Below, one piece after another: positions 22,047-34,016 of a stretch of DNA of 64,000 bases. Made by a program: the position numbers and the translations under genes. A model generated the notes under the pieces. It saw only the letters and a list, made by a program, of their open reading frames with translations, made no database searches and was not told the DNA's origin. Source of the stretch: Diphasiastrum complanatum. Lineage: Eukaryota; Streptophyta; Lycopodiopsida; Lycopodiales; Lycopodiaceae. The stretch lies in contig CM055101.1 in the NCBI GenBank assembly GCA_029204225.1, positions 57,398,920 through 57,462,919 on the forward strand, read 5' to 3'. Position 1 is the first letter of the stretch. Each line of letters starts with the position of its first letter.

Positions 22047-23171
22047 GTGGGCTCAAAAATATCCCTCGTCGCCACTGCCCAAGTGGGAAGGCCCTTTGGC
22101 TACCTCTCGCTACTGTCTAAAGCGTTCTGGATCATCTCGATACTCTTTCTTCGCATGCTTCCAGTCCTCCTTCTCTACGTAGGAAGGCCTGCCTCTCTCA
22201 GCTTTCAGTACATCTCGGATCTCCAATTTGCGGTGGCTCATCACTGCTCCCATGTGGCTCCTCATCTATTTATGTGCAAATTCCATTCCTCCCTTATGTG
22301 CATGATGACCCTCTTACCACGGTTATTCTCAATGATGTGACCATCCATGTCTATCTCATACGACGGCGGGATGGCAACTGGTGGCGATGTGGCCCTGGGA
22401 GTATCTATGGGGGTGCTCTTAGGTATGGGAGCCGTGGCCATGGGAGTGTCTACGAGGGTGGCCTCAGATATGAAAGTTGCCCTACCGATGGGAGAATACT
22501 GATGTCGTGGGGTACCAAGGGGAGAATAGCCAATGGGGGACGTCTGGATTGGAGAATATCAGTGGCAATGGGTCCAGAGGGAGGGAAAATGTGAGGGTAG
22601 GTGTGCCGGGAATCTCAAGTGTGACAGATGTAGGAGTCGTAGTATCGTGTGACATGCGTGCTGCCTCCTGAGTCAGTGTATCTCGAAGTAGGAACTCCCC
22701 ACAATGAGATGCGCTACGCGGACGTGCACGACTCATGACCACGTCAGGGTCATCGCCACATCCTCCACAACACGATACACCCAGGCGGCTCCTCCTCCTC
22801 TCCCAAGAATGTCGGGAGGAAGCACTAGCAATAGTGACAAGGGTGGGGGTGCGACCCTCGTCGGAGTGACCCTCACGGGAAGGGAAAACATGTGACTGGT
22901 CTACACGAGGAGTGGACTGAATCTCCTCGGTCGATGATGTGTACTCAACCAATCGAGAGGAGCTACGATCCTCACGTCGAGCCCTCAAGCGTTGTAAGAC
23001 CTTATCTAGTTGTGAGGAAGGCAACTGATCAAGGTAGCTAATGATCTCACTCTCACTCATAGAGGAAATACGGTATGACGCGCGACTATGGCTTGACCTC
23101 TGACTAGGAGATCCAATATCTGACATAATGTGTGCAATGGAATAAGAGGGATAAATATTGTAGACAACCAA
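22047..23171 (-). pseudogene. CACTA second ORF, Transposase_24-like, copy B
   Basis: Open from the Met at 23,171 (or the internal MSDIGSPSQRS at about 23,126) through SESEIISYLDQLPSSQLDKV to 22,482. It then passes through broken frames to about 22,047. The reading corresponds to copy A, and its N-terminal half mirrors the plus-strand fragment at 1,267-1,762. The end of the domain is degraded. It is preceded on its 5' side by a pure (CT)n tract. Confidence 0.65.
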
Positions 23172-23205
23172 TTGGAGTCTTAAAAATTAGTAAGAAAAAA
23201 ACATC

Positions 23206-23333
<128 letters not shown>

Positions 23334-23989
23334 CCATGGGCTTAAAAAAATAGAGTATTGTGAAACGAATGCCAAAACTTTATGTATACTGCCTCATAGC
23401 TACAACGTCAATACCAGCACATATATATTGTCATATTCACGACCATTTCCAATTCAGACAACAATGATGATCCAAATTAAACCACATTGAGGAGTAGACA
23501 TCAATAGGAGGCTCACTGGCCCCGCAAGTGAATCGTACGTAACGAGGGGGTGTCTATCCTACATATGAAGAGATTAAAGAGGAACATGATGTGTAGGACC
23601 ATGATAGTCCTTGAGTCTGACAGTTCGTAGCATTGAAAAGAGAAAAGGATGTTGTTACTTCGAACTCAACACTTCAAAGTTGTTTCAAACCAAGCGCTTT
23701 CCAATGCACCAAACTCCGCTAAATTTGGACTTACCACTAAAAAGTTATGCCATTTTTAGTATGGAATCAAAATGTGGACTCAAAAAGTTACGTTACGTAG
23801 ATTTCAAATTTGAGTGTTTTGATTGGTCCATGTGTAAGAAAAATTTGAGAAAACCTCTAAAAGGAATCTTTACAAAGGGTCTTTTTTGGATTTAGAACTC
23901 CTCTAATGGCAGTGAGAAAATAATTTATATGTTGGTATTGCCCTCGTAGCTTTGACTCAATAACTATAAAAGCTCGGACTATGATAAGT

Positions 23990-24620
23990 TTATGAGCAAA
24001 GGTATATAATCTAGCATCTATGAGCTGGTAACAATCTAGCATCTAATCTGTTTATGATCTAAAAAAAATTTATGAGTAGAGGTCATAATCGACCTTGGAA
24101 TAACAGATGGTATACTGAATATAACAGACACACATATTCCGAGGTCTGCTCCGACCTCCATTGATTCCCACCCCACTTATCAACAGATTCATCAACAAAA
24201 AGTACAGATTTCTTTCTAGAATGTTGAGAACTATTTTCACTAATCCTAATGAGAATAAAATTGAATGTAGTCCTACGCTACATAATGTGCATCTACAGCA
24301 AAAGATGGAAGATAAATATTTATGTAAAAGTTTATGAGCAGAGGTATATAATCTAGCACCTATGAGCTGGTAACAATCTAGCATAAAATCTGTTTATGAT
24401 CTAAAAAAAATTTATGAGCAAAGGTCGGAATCGACCTCGAAATAACAGATGGTATACTAAATTAAATAGAAACACATATTCCGAGGTCTATTCCGACCTC
24501 CATTGATTCCCACCCCACTAATCAATAGATTCATCAACAAAAAGTACAGATATATTTCTAGGATGTCTAGATTTGTTTCCATCAATCCTAATAAAAATAA
24601 AATTAAATGTAATCTTACAT
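23990..24620. repeat. Tandem duplication of about 340 bp
   Basis: 'tttatgagca(a/g)aggtatataatctagca' occurs at about 23,990 and 24,332. It is followed in both by 'gaggtc(a/g)(t/g)aatcgacct' and 'ttccgaggtct...tccgacctccattg'. The short palindromic GAGGTCGGAATNGACCTC-type words recur at 26,320-26,395 and at the window start, and may be CACTA subterminal motifs. Confidence 0.8.
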
Positions 24621-24634
24621 CAACAAAATGTGCA

Positions 24635-24749
<115 letters not shown>

Positions 24750-25049
24750 GTTGGCTTAAAAAAATAGAGTTTTGTAAAACGGATTCCAAAACTTTTATGT
24801 ATATAGACTCATAACTACAACATTAATACCAACACATATATTGTCCGTTCACGACCATTTCAAGTTCAAGGAACAATGATGATCCAAATTGAACCACATT
24901 GAGGAATAGACATCAACAAGAGGCTCACCAACCCCACAGGTGACTCGTATGTAATGAGGGGTGTCTCTTATATAAAGACACAAAAGAGGAGTATGGTGTG
25001 TAGGCCCATGGCAGTCCTTGAATCTTGCAGTTTGTAGCATCGAAGAAAG

Positions 25050-25640
25050 AAAAGGATGCTGTTACTTCGAACACAACACTTTAAAGTAGTTACATGTGGA
25101 CACTTGTTTGAATCCAAATGAACTTCATGCAACCTTTTAGAGTTATTGAGTTTGAAGTAGCATACACACTTTTCTCATTTCGATGTGGTGAACCATAAGA
25201 TTCAAGAATGCCAATGGCCTGCACACCATATGCCTCTTTGGTGTCGTCATTTTTAGGCGAGACATGCGAGACACCCTATCGGCACACACAATTCAATTGT
25301 GGAGCCAGTTAGCCCCCTTTGCATCCTCAATGTGTCTTAACCAATATTCTTAGGGTTTAGGGTATGTGAAATTATAGATGGAAAATTAATTTATATGTTG
25401 GTATTACCCTCGTAGCTTTGACTCAATACCTATAATAGCTCGGAATTAAAATAACATGAATAGATTAAGATCCTATAAATCAAAGTAGCATGAGCTAGTA
25501 AGCATGAAACATAAATCAAGATGTTGCATGAACTAGTAATCATGAAACATAAACGAATGGCATTACACATGCACACGCACACTCTTAACTCTAAAACCTA
25601 AACACACACGAGGATAAAAAAAAAAAAGAGCATAGTAGAG
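25050..25640. other. No gene recognised
   Basis: AT-rich sequence with an 'agggtttagggt' word and short repeats of 'catgaactagtaatcatgaaacataa'. No coding signal is seen. Confidence 0.4.
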
Positions 25641-25830
25641 TGCTAATCAAAACTCCCAAACCATATAGTTATACCCTAATCGAAAATATCACCACATGCT
25701 CCCTCCCTACGATGTTTGGGCTTTCTCGTGGAACTTATTGTCCAACAAGAAACATTTGAACCACGCATTTAATGGAAGAAAACAAGGGCTATACACCTTC
25801 CTATAATTGGGAGTGTTGGTTACCTTTATC

Positions 25831-25852
25831 TATATATATATATATATATATA
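25831..25852. repeat. (TA)n microsatellite
   Basis: Short pure TA run at the place where the left inverted-repeat arm carries (AG)40. Confidence 0.9.
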
Positions 25853-26421
25853 TCTCCAGATCTCTCGCTCTCTATTTCTAGTCATGAAAACATAACCAAT
25901 ACACAACACATAAACTATGATCTTGTAAATTAAAATAACATGGCTAGGTTAAGATCCTACAAATCAGAGTAGCACAAACCAGTAAGCTTGAAACATTAAT
26001 TATGTATATCACGAATTGTTGAGAGTGGAGATCATTTGTTTTCTTAGGCCAACAATGGAGTTCCCCAGCAGGTTCATAAAAACACTAGCGGAGAAGTGTC
26101 ATCATTTCAAGGACAAACGTAATCAAGAAGGCAGCATGAAGGCCTCAATGTGGTGAAAGAATCTAAAAAATGTGGTGTTGTTGAGTCAAAATATATCGAT
26201 TGGGACGGGAATTTTGTAATTTCGATATGATAGCTGAGGTGGTAATAATCTAGTATTGTTTAGACACAAATTGCCAATGTTTACCAGATCTATTTTTGAA
26301 TGTAAGAGCAGAGGTCGGAATGGACCTTGGAATAAAAGATGGTATAGTGCCTTGAATAGATCTAGATATTTCGAGGTCTATTCCGACCTCCACTAATTCC
26401 CACCCATTATCAACAAATCCA

Positions 26422-27900
26422 TCAATAAATGTACAGATTTGTTTCTAAAATCCTCAGCTCATCTATTAAGGGAGCCATATACACGTCCATATTTTTTGCC
26501 TTGTATTTTTCGGGGATAAGAAGGGCGAGCATTAGGTTCCCCTTCTTTATACTTAGCCAAGGAGAGATGTTGTAGTTTACAAGGACAATCGGCCAGGTGG
26601 ACCATGATGTGGAGTGCAAACCGAATGGATTCACACCATCCATGGCCAACCCCAAATGCAAATGGTGAGGCTCATCTCTAAACTCATGCCAGGTAGCATC
26701 CACGTGCTTCCATGCTGGAGTATCGGCAGGGATCCTCATAGTATCATCGGATGAACGATTGCTCAAATGTCATGTCATTAGTTCCACGATGGAATTAAAC
26801 ATGTGGCATATCCTGGGTATGATGGGAAAATGTCTTACCACCTTGGCGGATATGGTCGCTCCTTGTAAATCTTGTTTGTAGCGGTGTTCCCCACAGCGTG
26901 GACACGTGCTTGTCTCCTCAAACTCATCTCGATATAATATGAGTCGTTGGAACATACATGGATGCTCTTGTAATCCATGCTGACCGAGAATAGCATTTTC
27001 TTGGCTTCTTGTCGAGACGTCGCCATGATGTTATTTGGGGGCATTTTCTTGAGCAAACTGCGACAAAATATAAATTTACGTAATTAGTTATATATAGTTT
27101 CTCGCAACGCATGAATTAAAAATAAAACGAAATTAGAGCAATTTGCCTATAACACACATCATGAAGCAAGCAAGCGTACCCAAACAACTCTGTCACACTC
27201 ACATTCGACCACCCGTACTTAGTTTGTGAGTTCAAAAGTAGCAAACAAGCTCGCAACTTTGACATTTGTGCACCCTCATACAAAGGATTGGATGCCAAGC
27301 CACATATCATCTCTTCTTTCCTTGTCAATGTGGCCTCGGGTGGGTTTTGAAGAATGCATCCATCATGTCATCCATGTCCCCCTTGTGATCATGCGATGTG
27401 AATGGCACATCCTCGTGTGTTGTGTCTTCTCAAGACATCTCTTCGTGCAAGTCCACGGGTGGTGTATGTGAGGAAAGTGGTGGCTCTCGTGCGCTTGCAC
27501 GTCTGAATCTTGCAGATTGCATGGCAATATCTGGTTGAATTCTTCGATAGTCATGTGATTGTGAGTCATCATCCTACACAATAATCAGAAAGAGCGCCAC
27601 ACATCATACATGGAAAAGGAGTGTGCAATAATTTTTATAATTTTAGCAATACAAAGAGGTTTGCAAAGTATAACTCACCGAAGAACTGACCTTCATCCGC
27701 ACAAATAATGACTCCCTCTCAATCTGACCATTCATGCGAAAATGTGATATAGTGGTGCGTCGCTCTCGTCACAGTGCATACTTACATCGTGCACATGGGC
27801 ATGGTATTCTCTGGTGAAACCAGGCCTCTGATCCTATATGTGATGGCCCTGTCTCATCATCTGAGGATGAGAAACGTGAACTCGACATTTGCATCGGTGC
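26422..27900 (-). pseudogene. CACTA TNP2-type transposase, truncated and frameshifted
   Basis: Minus-strand pieces in order are as follows. Near 27,880-27,790 a CPCARCKYAL motif with downstream SHFRMNGQIERESLF matches the zinc-binding Transposase-associated domain. An acidic linker follows at 27,581-27,120. Then come KMPPNNIMATSRQEAKKMLF (27,050), the zinc motif CPRCGEHRYK (about 26,905) with KVVRHFPIIPR, and finally LGLAMDGVNPFG plus WPIVLVNYNISPWL...KKGNLMLALLIP (26,650-26,500). This last part is the diagnostic TNP2 core. At least three frame changes separate the pieces, and the C-terminal half is lost where the inverted-repeat arm begins. In an intact element this protein would catalyse CACTA excision. 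Confidence 0.88.
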
Positions 27901-29740
27901 ACCTTGGCAGTTGACAATGGATTGAACACAAAATTAGAAATGATGGTCAATACATAAAACAAACTAGATAAATGCATTTAGACGAACAAAAGACATGTAT
28001 ATAATAACTAAATTTGAGTCTAGTGCAACTAGTCTCTGGAAATTAGCAGTACAATTGCAAGATCGGATTATGCCTAGATATGTAAAGCATGCCTACGTGC
28101 ATCATTACATGTCTAGCCTTGCTCTTCAATTCTCGCCAATTTTTTTACTAATATACTATATTGTTGGCTTTCCCGATATCCAAAAATAGGTTCTGACCGG
28201 TTTCTATAAGAACCGTCGGTTCCTACATTTGGTTCCCAATATGTATTATTTTTATAAAAATTAATAAAAAATTATTTCGAAAATGATTATTGCTAAAATA
28301 GTCACTTGCTAAAAGCCATTAATGAATGTTAGGTTATGTACAGTGAATTGATACTCAGGTTATACCCCCCTCCAAGGATCAAAGGGACCTGACAGTTCTG
28401 GAGATGGCCAGTTCTTACAAAGGAACATATCCACCGGTTCTACACATAAGCCGGTTTAGGGTAAAAACTATACCCGCTGGTCAAGGTCTTAATTAGAACC
28501 GGGTTGATAAGCGGGTTGAGAACCGAAAATAAAAAATCGTTACTAGACCAACACTGGTCACCCAAGAATAGGTCTTGGATGCCAAATACGTCAATGTTTG
28601 GACACTTATGACACCTTTTAATCAGATGAGAAATACAATTTAGCAGATAAGAAATTGTGTCGTCAAGTGTACTATATATTCTTTGACAAGGCTTGGGAGG
28701 AGCCGGCCATCTTTGAAAATTGTGTGTTTTTTAGAATGCATTAATTTTGAGTTGATTTAGAATGCATCAAATTAGAATGCACCTCGGAACAGACAAGGAA
28801 TACTAATTCTAAATTAGTCAGGGCCTCGGAATTGCCCTCGGTATACTGAAGCTAGTGTGAGGTGTATAGCGAGGGTCTGACAGATTTTTGAAATTTTTGA
28901 AAAGACTGACATTTTCCGTGGCATTTTCGGAGAGGGAAGAGGAGTGAGTGATGAAATCAAGGGACGTACCTGCTGCCTTTGTCCTCTCCCTTGTCTGTTG
29001 ATCCTTGCTCACCCACTTTATCCTCCTTGCTCTCCTTATTCACATTTGAGTGCTCCTCTTGCTATTGCTCTTTGCTTTCTCCTCTTGCATTTTGCTTGTT
29101 CTTCTTGCTCCTCTTGCACTTTGCTTGTTGCCCTTGATCTTCCTCTTAGCTTACTCCTTGCAGAATCAAATGTCGCGAGGTCAAGAACGAAAGGGAAAGT
29201 GGAGGATGGAGGCTTTTTTATTTGTTGGATGCAAGGTAATCTCCTTTCTCTCTCTCTCTTTCTCTAGCATCATAGTATCCATCTCAATGTGATCTCAGTT
29301 TGGTTTTATTAACACCACATTTTGTATGCAGGCTTTCCTCTGAGGTGAAGGAGTCGGTGGATCCAATTTTTTGAGAAGTAGACAGGTCAGAAAGGCCGTC
29401 GGAATAGGCGGATCTGTAATATTCCGAAGCTTGTGATTTCAAGATGATCTCATTGCGCATATATATATCTCAATGATCATGACCAAATTGTTTTTTGTCC
29501 GTGCAATTTGTGCTTCTCTTGGTTTTAAGAGGGTTTCTGACAAAGGAGTTAAGGAGTGCAATCTACAAAATCAGTGGTTTGGTGAGGTACGGTGAATGCG
29601 CTTGCGACTCATATCATTTTTTTTTGGGGTGATTCAAAATCTTACTAACACGTATGTCATTGCTGTTTTTCTTTCTTATGAAGATACATTTCATCCAAAG
29701 AGATACCGCTGGCATCCATTGAGGCGACATGACCATGTTG
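27901..29740. other. CACTA-like terminal debris, no gene
   Basis: 28,190-28,548 has repeated '(a)accggttc' words and ends 'aaaaaatcgttactagac', which could be a degraded CACTA-type end of a different family. 28,780-28,880 has 'cctcgg/ccctcggtatac' words like those beside the terminus at 19,257. 28,940-29,300 is CT-rich. No gene is recognised. Confidence 0.45.
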
Positions 29741-29804
29741 GAAGAAAACTCTCAAAAGGTAGAGAAAGGCCCATAATTACTCATGCTAGTATTGCAAAGC
29801 CCGG

Positions 29805-29930
29805 GATGGAAGAAAGCTCTAGAAACTTAGAGAAAGAGGAATGTACAAGACTTTTCTAGACCGTTCTTCGACCTCCCTTTCTACTCTCCCCTCGCACCTC
29901 ACGAACGTACATTTTTCTCTATATATTTCA
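29805..29930 (+). promoter_or_regulatory. Heat-shock promoter of the sHSP gene
   Basis: Two clusters of alternating GAA/TTC units resemble heat-shock elements: about 29,808-29,836 (gaagaaagctctagaaactt) and 29,851-29,872 (ttttctagaccgttcttcga). A TATA box CTATATATTT lies at 29,918-29,928. The distances fit heat-shock-factor-driven transcription with a 5' UTR of roughly 200 nt before the ATG at 30,151. The same promoter is duplicated at about 49,368-49,492. Confidence 0.75.
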
Positions 29931-30150
29931 CAAGCCTTTCTGGTTTTCCTCATTCTTCCATAGCTTGCACGATATGAGTGACTTCGTTACCAGCTATCTA
30001 CAGCTACGCGGTTATAGTAATCGATATAATCTCTACATCGCGGATTCTCAATTGTTCGATCAACTCGCGATCGACGGACAATCTTGGAAACCGCAAAGTA
30101 CGGCAATTCATTTCTGAGAAGGAAGCTCGTTTTTTCGTTTTTAACTGGAT

Positions 30151-30819
30151 ATGGCTTTGACACCATTCTTCTTTGGTGGAGATCAAAGTATTTTTGATCC
30201 CTTGGATAGATTTTTTGAGCCTTCAGCTGACAGATTTCCTCTGTGGGACAATGCACCTTCTCGACGGTTCGCACAGGATGTGAGCGCCATTGCTAGTACT
30301 CGAGTTGATTGGGTCGAAACCCCGGAGGCTCACATTTTCAAGGCCGATCTACCAGGTGATTCATTGTTCCTGATCTTAGCATACATCTCAAGGCTTTGTG
30401 CACACAATTTCGAATAATGTTCCTCAACCTGGCTTGTTGCCAGAAAATCTTCATGCCCGTGCTCTCCTTATAGTAGTTCTTGTTCGTTTTCTCTGATTCA
30501 TCTGATCTGTATTCTAAATCTATTGAATATGTCTTTGTTTTGGATTTCAGGGTTGAAAAAGGAAGAAGTAAAGGTTCAGGTGGAAGATGGACGCACGTTA
30601 CAGATAAGCGGAGAACGCAAGAAAGAGGAGGTGGAGAAGACGGACAAGTGGCATCGGGTGGAGCGTACACAGGGCAGTTTCTTGCGACGCTTCCGGTTAC
30701 CAGAGAATGCGAAATTGGAGGAAGTGAAGGCCAAGGTTGAGGACGGCGTCCTCACCGTCACAGTTCCTAAAATTGAGAAACCCAAGTCCGAAGTGAAGGC
30801 CATAGAAATTTCTGGCTAA
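30151..30819 (+). CDS. HSP17: Class I small heat-shock protein (HSP20), two exons
   Basis: ATP-independent chaperone that holds unfolding proteins in the cytosol during heat stress. Exon 1 is 30,151-30,355; an intron with GT...AG ends lies at 30,356-30,550 (195 bp, acceptor tttggatttcag); exon 2 is 30,551-30,819. The product is 157 residues, the usual class I length. N-terminus [19 protein letters not shown] is class I-like. The α-crystallin domain begins at [18 protein letters not shown] and continues with [13 protein letters not shown], then [20 protein letters not shown] and GVLTVTVPK. The C-terminal IEI motif lies in VKAIEISG and there is no targeting peptide. No stops or frameshifts are seen and the promoter has heat-shock elements, so it is probably functional. 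Odd: class I plant sHSP genes are usually intronless. The intron interrupts the codon for the Gly of DLPG (phase 1). A broken duplicate lies at 49,714. Confidence 0.95.
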
Positions 30820-31830
30820 AGTGCAACAGCATAGCACATGCGAGATAATAGGGCTCATGAGATTTTCGAACAACATACGTCTAGCTCAATTTTCACGATT
30901 TGCTTTCTAATAAGACGCTATGTCCGGAATGAAACCTTGAATGCAGGCGGACGCAAGAAACGCTTTGTATCATCAAGTTTTGCTATTAGTAATATATAAG
31001 TTTGCCTCACGAAGGCGTTTTTAATTATCTGCGTGTTGACTTTGATTTTTTTTTGGTCTGACTCTCTCAGATGAGCCTCAGGTGATTTTCTGTTGAGATT
31101 GTGAATATCCAGTGTATATTGTTAGTTTTGTGTATGGGCATTTTCTGTTATCTACAGGCACAGATCACAGATGCCATGGCCAGATATTACCAACAACTCC
31201 AAGCTAAGTACATGTTTCATCAGCGGTACCAATGGCAGCTGAACATTCCGCAGTTTCCAAATCTTGAGTTTTAGAGCTAGAATTTTATGCTACTCGTTTT
31301 CACATTGGAACCAAATCCGTCCTGGTTTTCACGAGTTTACTAGTATTGATGTCTCTAAAAGAATAAATAAATCCGTCCGGTGCTACGCTCTTCCTTCCTA
31401 GTAATGTTGTACTCAGCGTATGAAATGTAACACATTATTTTGTGGTGTTGTTCATATAAAACAAACTCGATGAATGTCATGAATCTCAGCTTATATTGCT
31501 TATGTATTCCAGAGCAATATACTTTTTGCTGAACGTCTTTGAATTGGGTGTGATCGAATAACAGACAAGGAGCTACTGTCTTATCTTTCACGTCATCCAA
31601 AAAATATATAGAGAAATGTGGAGAGAGGTGCATAGTGCATACTAAAGGAGAGTGACAGCGTACACAGTATACACTAGTATGCAGTAAGCACCCTGACACT
31701 GCACAACGTTTTTGCAACCCTGACGCTGCACAACTAATTTGCAAACACGTTTTCGTAAATACATGTAAAAGAATACTAGTTACTCTGCAGCACGTGGCGC
31801 TTGCAAAACTTAAGCTATTTAATCTGCGCA
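30820..31830 (+). other. sHSP 3' flank, shared with the pseudogene copy
   Basis: No further gene is seen. The sequence continues closely similar to 50,029-50,940, so the duplication extends about 1 kb past the stop codon. An open minus frame (31,831-31,355) has no family resemblance and is also broken in the copy, so it is not called. Confidence 0.6.
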
Positions 31831-31940
31831 ATTCTAGCTACAATAAGGTTAAGATTATTTTTATTTGTAAAATCCGATTCGCTTAGCTTTTATAAATCTA
31901 CCTATAAAATGCAGGTTTTTTGAAGATAACTCAAAAATAA
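31831..31940 (+). repeat. Truncated copy of the P2 3' segment
   Basis: 'ctagctacaataaggttaagatt...gcttagcttttataaat' matches the segment at 41,114, 45,806, 50,975, 53,085 and 61,560. The Cys-rich exon between it and 'gcaggttttttgaagataactc' is deleted here. Confidence 0.8.
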
Positions 31941-31949
31941 TTTGCTTAG

Positions 31950-32908
31950 CATTGAACATTATACTTCCTATTATTTTATGTTTTGATTGATGTTTGATCA
32001 AGAGCTATTAGAATTTGCATCTTATTCATAGTGTTTATCCAACATTGGCAAGATTGGTGATTTGCTTGTCTTTCTAACCAAAGATCAAAGGTATCAGAGC
32101 TTGTGTTTCAAATTACGAGGGAAGCATTCACATCTATCGATGATTTGGAGAAGATAAATACTAGAACACGCTAGATTGGATTCTACACCAAAATCGAGTT
32201 TATTGCATATGTAGATTGGATCTTTTCTAGATCAAAACCCTAAATAGGGTTATATTCTTGATCAATTCCGATTTCCGACACATTTCTTGTTGGATTTGGC
32301 CGATTTTAGAACATTGAAAAAGTCAAAGTGGTGGCTACAAGATTGCATATCAAGTTTTACAATTGCATGTAGATTTTGAAATAATCAATTTTTTGTGATT
32401 TTGTCAAAACTCTAATTTTGTTGGATCTCTAGATTGTAAGGTTACTGAACTTCATTTGAGTGTGTTTCAATCTTAGGAAGTGGCAAGGATTATTAGATTG
32501 AGGATAGATCATAGGTTGATCAAGATTTCACTATTCTATGTGTTGATTTGCTTGGTATAAGTGCTAGAAGAGAATTGAGAAGCTTCATATGTTTGTGATT
32601 TTCCTTTGAACACATTTGTTGCTGTTTAGAGGAGTCCTTTGTGCATTGAAACAGGTTGAAAGAGAGGATCAGGTCATTGCTACATCACTACATCAAGTTG
32701 AGTCATGTTGGAAGTCAATGGTAGGCTTACCTCAACTAATTATTCATTGTCAAAAGTGAGGATAAAATCACTTTTTGAGATGAATGATGTTTTGGATATT
32801 GTTGTAGGTTTGGGGGAGAGGCCAACAACACAACAAGATCAAATAAGGTATGACAAGAGGGCCAAAAGGGCTCTACACATGATAAAAATGAACATTAGAG
32901 AAACTTAG
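31950..32908 (+). pseudogene. Ty1/copia LTR end, primer-binding site and gag N-terminus
   Basis: LTR 3' sequence similar to 51,780-51,920 is followed by GGTATCAGAGC at 32,090-32,100, a tRNA-Met primer-binding site whose junction has lost a base or more. After the leader, an open frame from 32,705 encodes NGRLTSTNYSLSKVRIKSL and EMNDVLDIVVGL. This is the N-terminal pattern of plant copia Gag, which normally has Trp where the first Ser/Lys pair stands. The frame stops at 32,908 and the rest of the element is missing. Confidence 0.78.
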
Positions 32909-33369
32909 AGCCCGAAAAGGGCCTTTGAAAAGGATGTTTTTTTATTTCATTTTTTATTTTTGTTGTCATGTGGACCAATTGAAACGTTGAAATCGGGGTT
33001 CTATGTAACGTAGAATTTTTCAAATATAAATAAAATATATTTTTAAAATATATTGTTGTTTCATCGGGCAGCATGTGGAAATGCTATTGGTTGATGAGGT
33101 CTCCCCTTCCAGCTGATCACTGCCTGAAGAGACCCAAAAATATTGAAAATGAATATGACAGATGGTTGAGATGAGAAAATCGATGTACCATTAATGTACA
33201 TGCATTGTCAAATCATGGTTAACAGGGTTAACCAAAGTTAATTTGTGGCGCCACATAGATCAGTATTTCAAATTTACGCCAACACATTTTCTCAGATTCA
33301 TAGCTTTTTGTCTACGCAAATTTTCAGATTCATAGTTCATTGTTTCAGATTTTTGCATGCACATTACGA
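32909..33369. other. Segment found inverted at 54,052-54,530
   Basis: No coding signal. 'cccgaaaagggcctttgaaaagg' through 'catgcacattacgaatggc' matches the reverse complement of 54,052-54,520. Shared words include 'attctacgttacgtag'-type and 'ggttaacc'-type sequence. It may hold the promoter of the exon that starts at 33,370. Confidence 0.6.
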
Positions 33370-33603
33370 ATGGCGCCATCAAGGAAGCCGTGCTCCTCAA
33401 TCGACTTTGTGCTTCTATTCAACGAGACAAATGATAATGGATTATGGGTGTCAAGAAAATATTCAAAAAGCTCTTGGGTTTTGATGCATCCAGCATCAAG
33501 AGGAGCATTTCAAAAAAGCAAAAGGCCAAAACTATCATTTTGATCTTATTGGAAGGCCAGAATTTTGGAGTTCAGAACATCATCAAGAGGAAAATCTATT
33601 TTT
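33370..33603 (+). pseudogene. Unidentified 5' exon, probably of gene P1
   Basis: ATG at 33,370 starts MAPSRKPCSSIDFVLLFNET and stays open to 33,543. A second frame (KKIFKKLLGFD...SIKRSISKKQ) stays open to about 33,603, so a one-base shift around 33,450 may separate the real parts. The same sequence at 59,109-59,330 runs directly into the P1 exon. No protein family is recognised. Confidence 0.45.
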
Positions 33604-33688
33604 GAAATTCTAGTCCAACATGTATGTATGCATTCAAAGATAAATGTGCAAGGATTCAATTGTCAAGGTCACAAAAAAAATAATTATG

Positions 33689-33962
33689 ACTTAGAATTTG
33701 CTTTGCACAGGAACACAGATCATGCTACACAGTAACACAGACATAAAACACTCTCCACAGCAAGCTCACATAGCAACGGTATTTCTCAAAATGAAATTAC
33801 ACTGTACATATAGTTGTTCACTCAGGCAACCCATGCATGACCCAGGTTGTCGTTGGAGGGACGCGTGTCCCATCGACTTGCCTCGTGGCGAGGCCAACTG
33901 ATCCTTATCCACTGATAGGACCCACAATACAGTAACACAGTCATTCTACTTTAATTCTAACT
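33689..33962 (-). repeat. Copia 3' LTR
   Basis: 274 bp. On the minus strand it starts AGTTAGAATT after the PPT CTACTTTAAGGGAGAG and ends AATTCTAAGT. It is about 11 bp longer than the other LTR because of internal indels (33,825-33,870). Termini are not TG...CA. Confidence 0.85.
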
Positions 33963-34016
33963 CTCTCCCTTAAAGTAGAGTCTACTTTTTATACAATCAT
34001 ATACATACTTTTAAAG

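Noticed and set aside
31355-31831. 158-codon open minus frame downstream of the sHSP
   Set aside because: The duplicate at 50.56-50.86 kb keeps only part of it with indels, composition is not protein-like, and no family is recognised.
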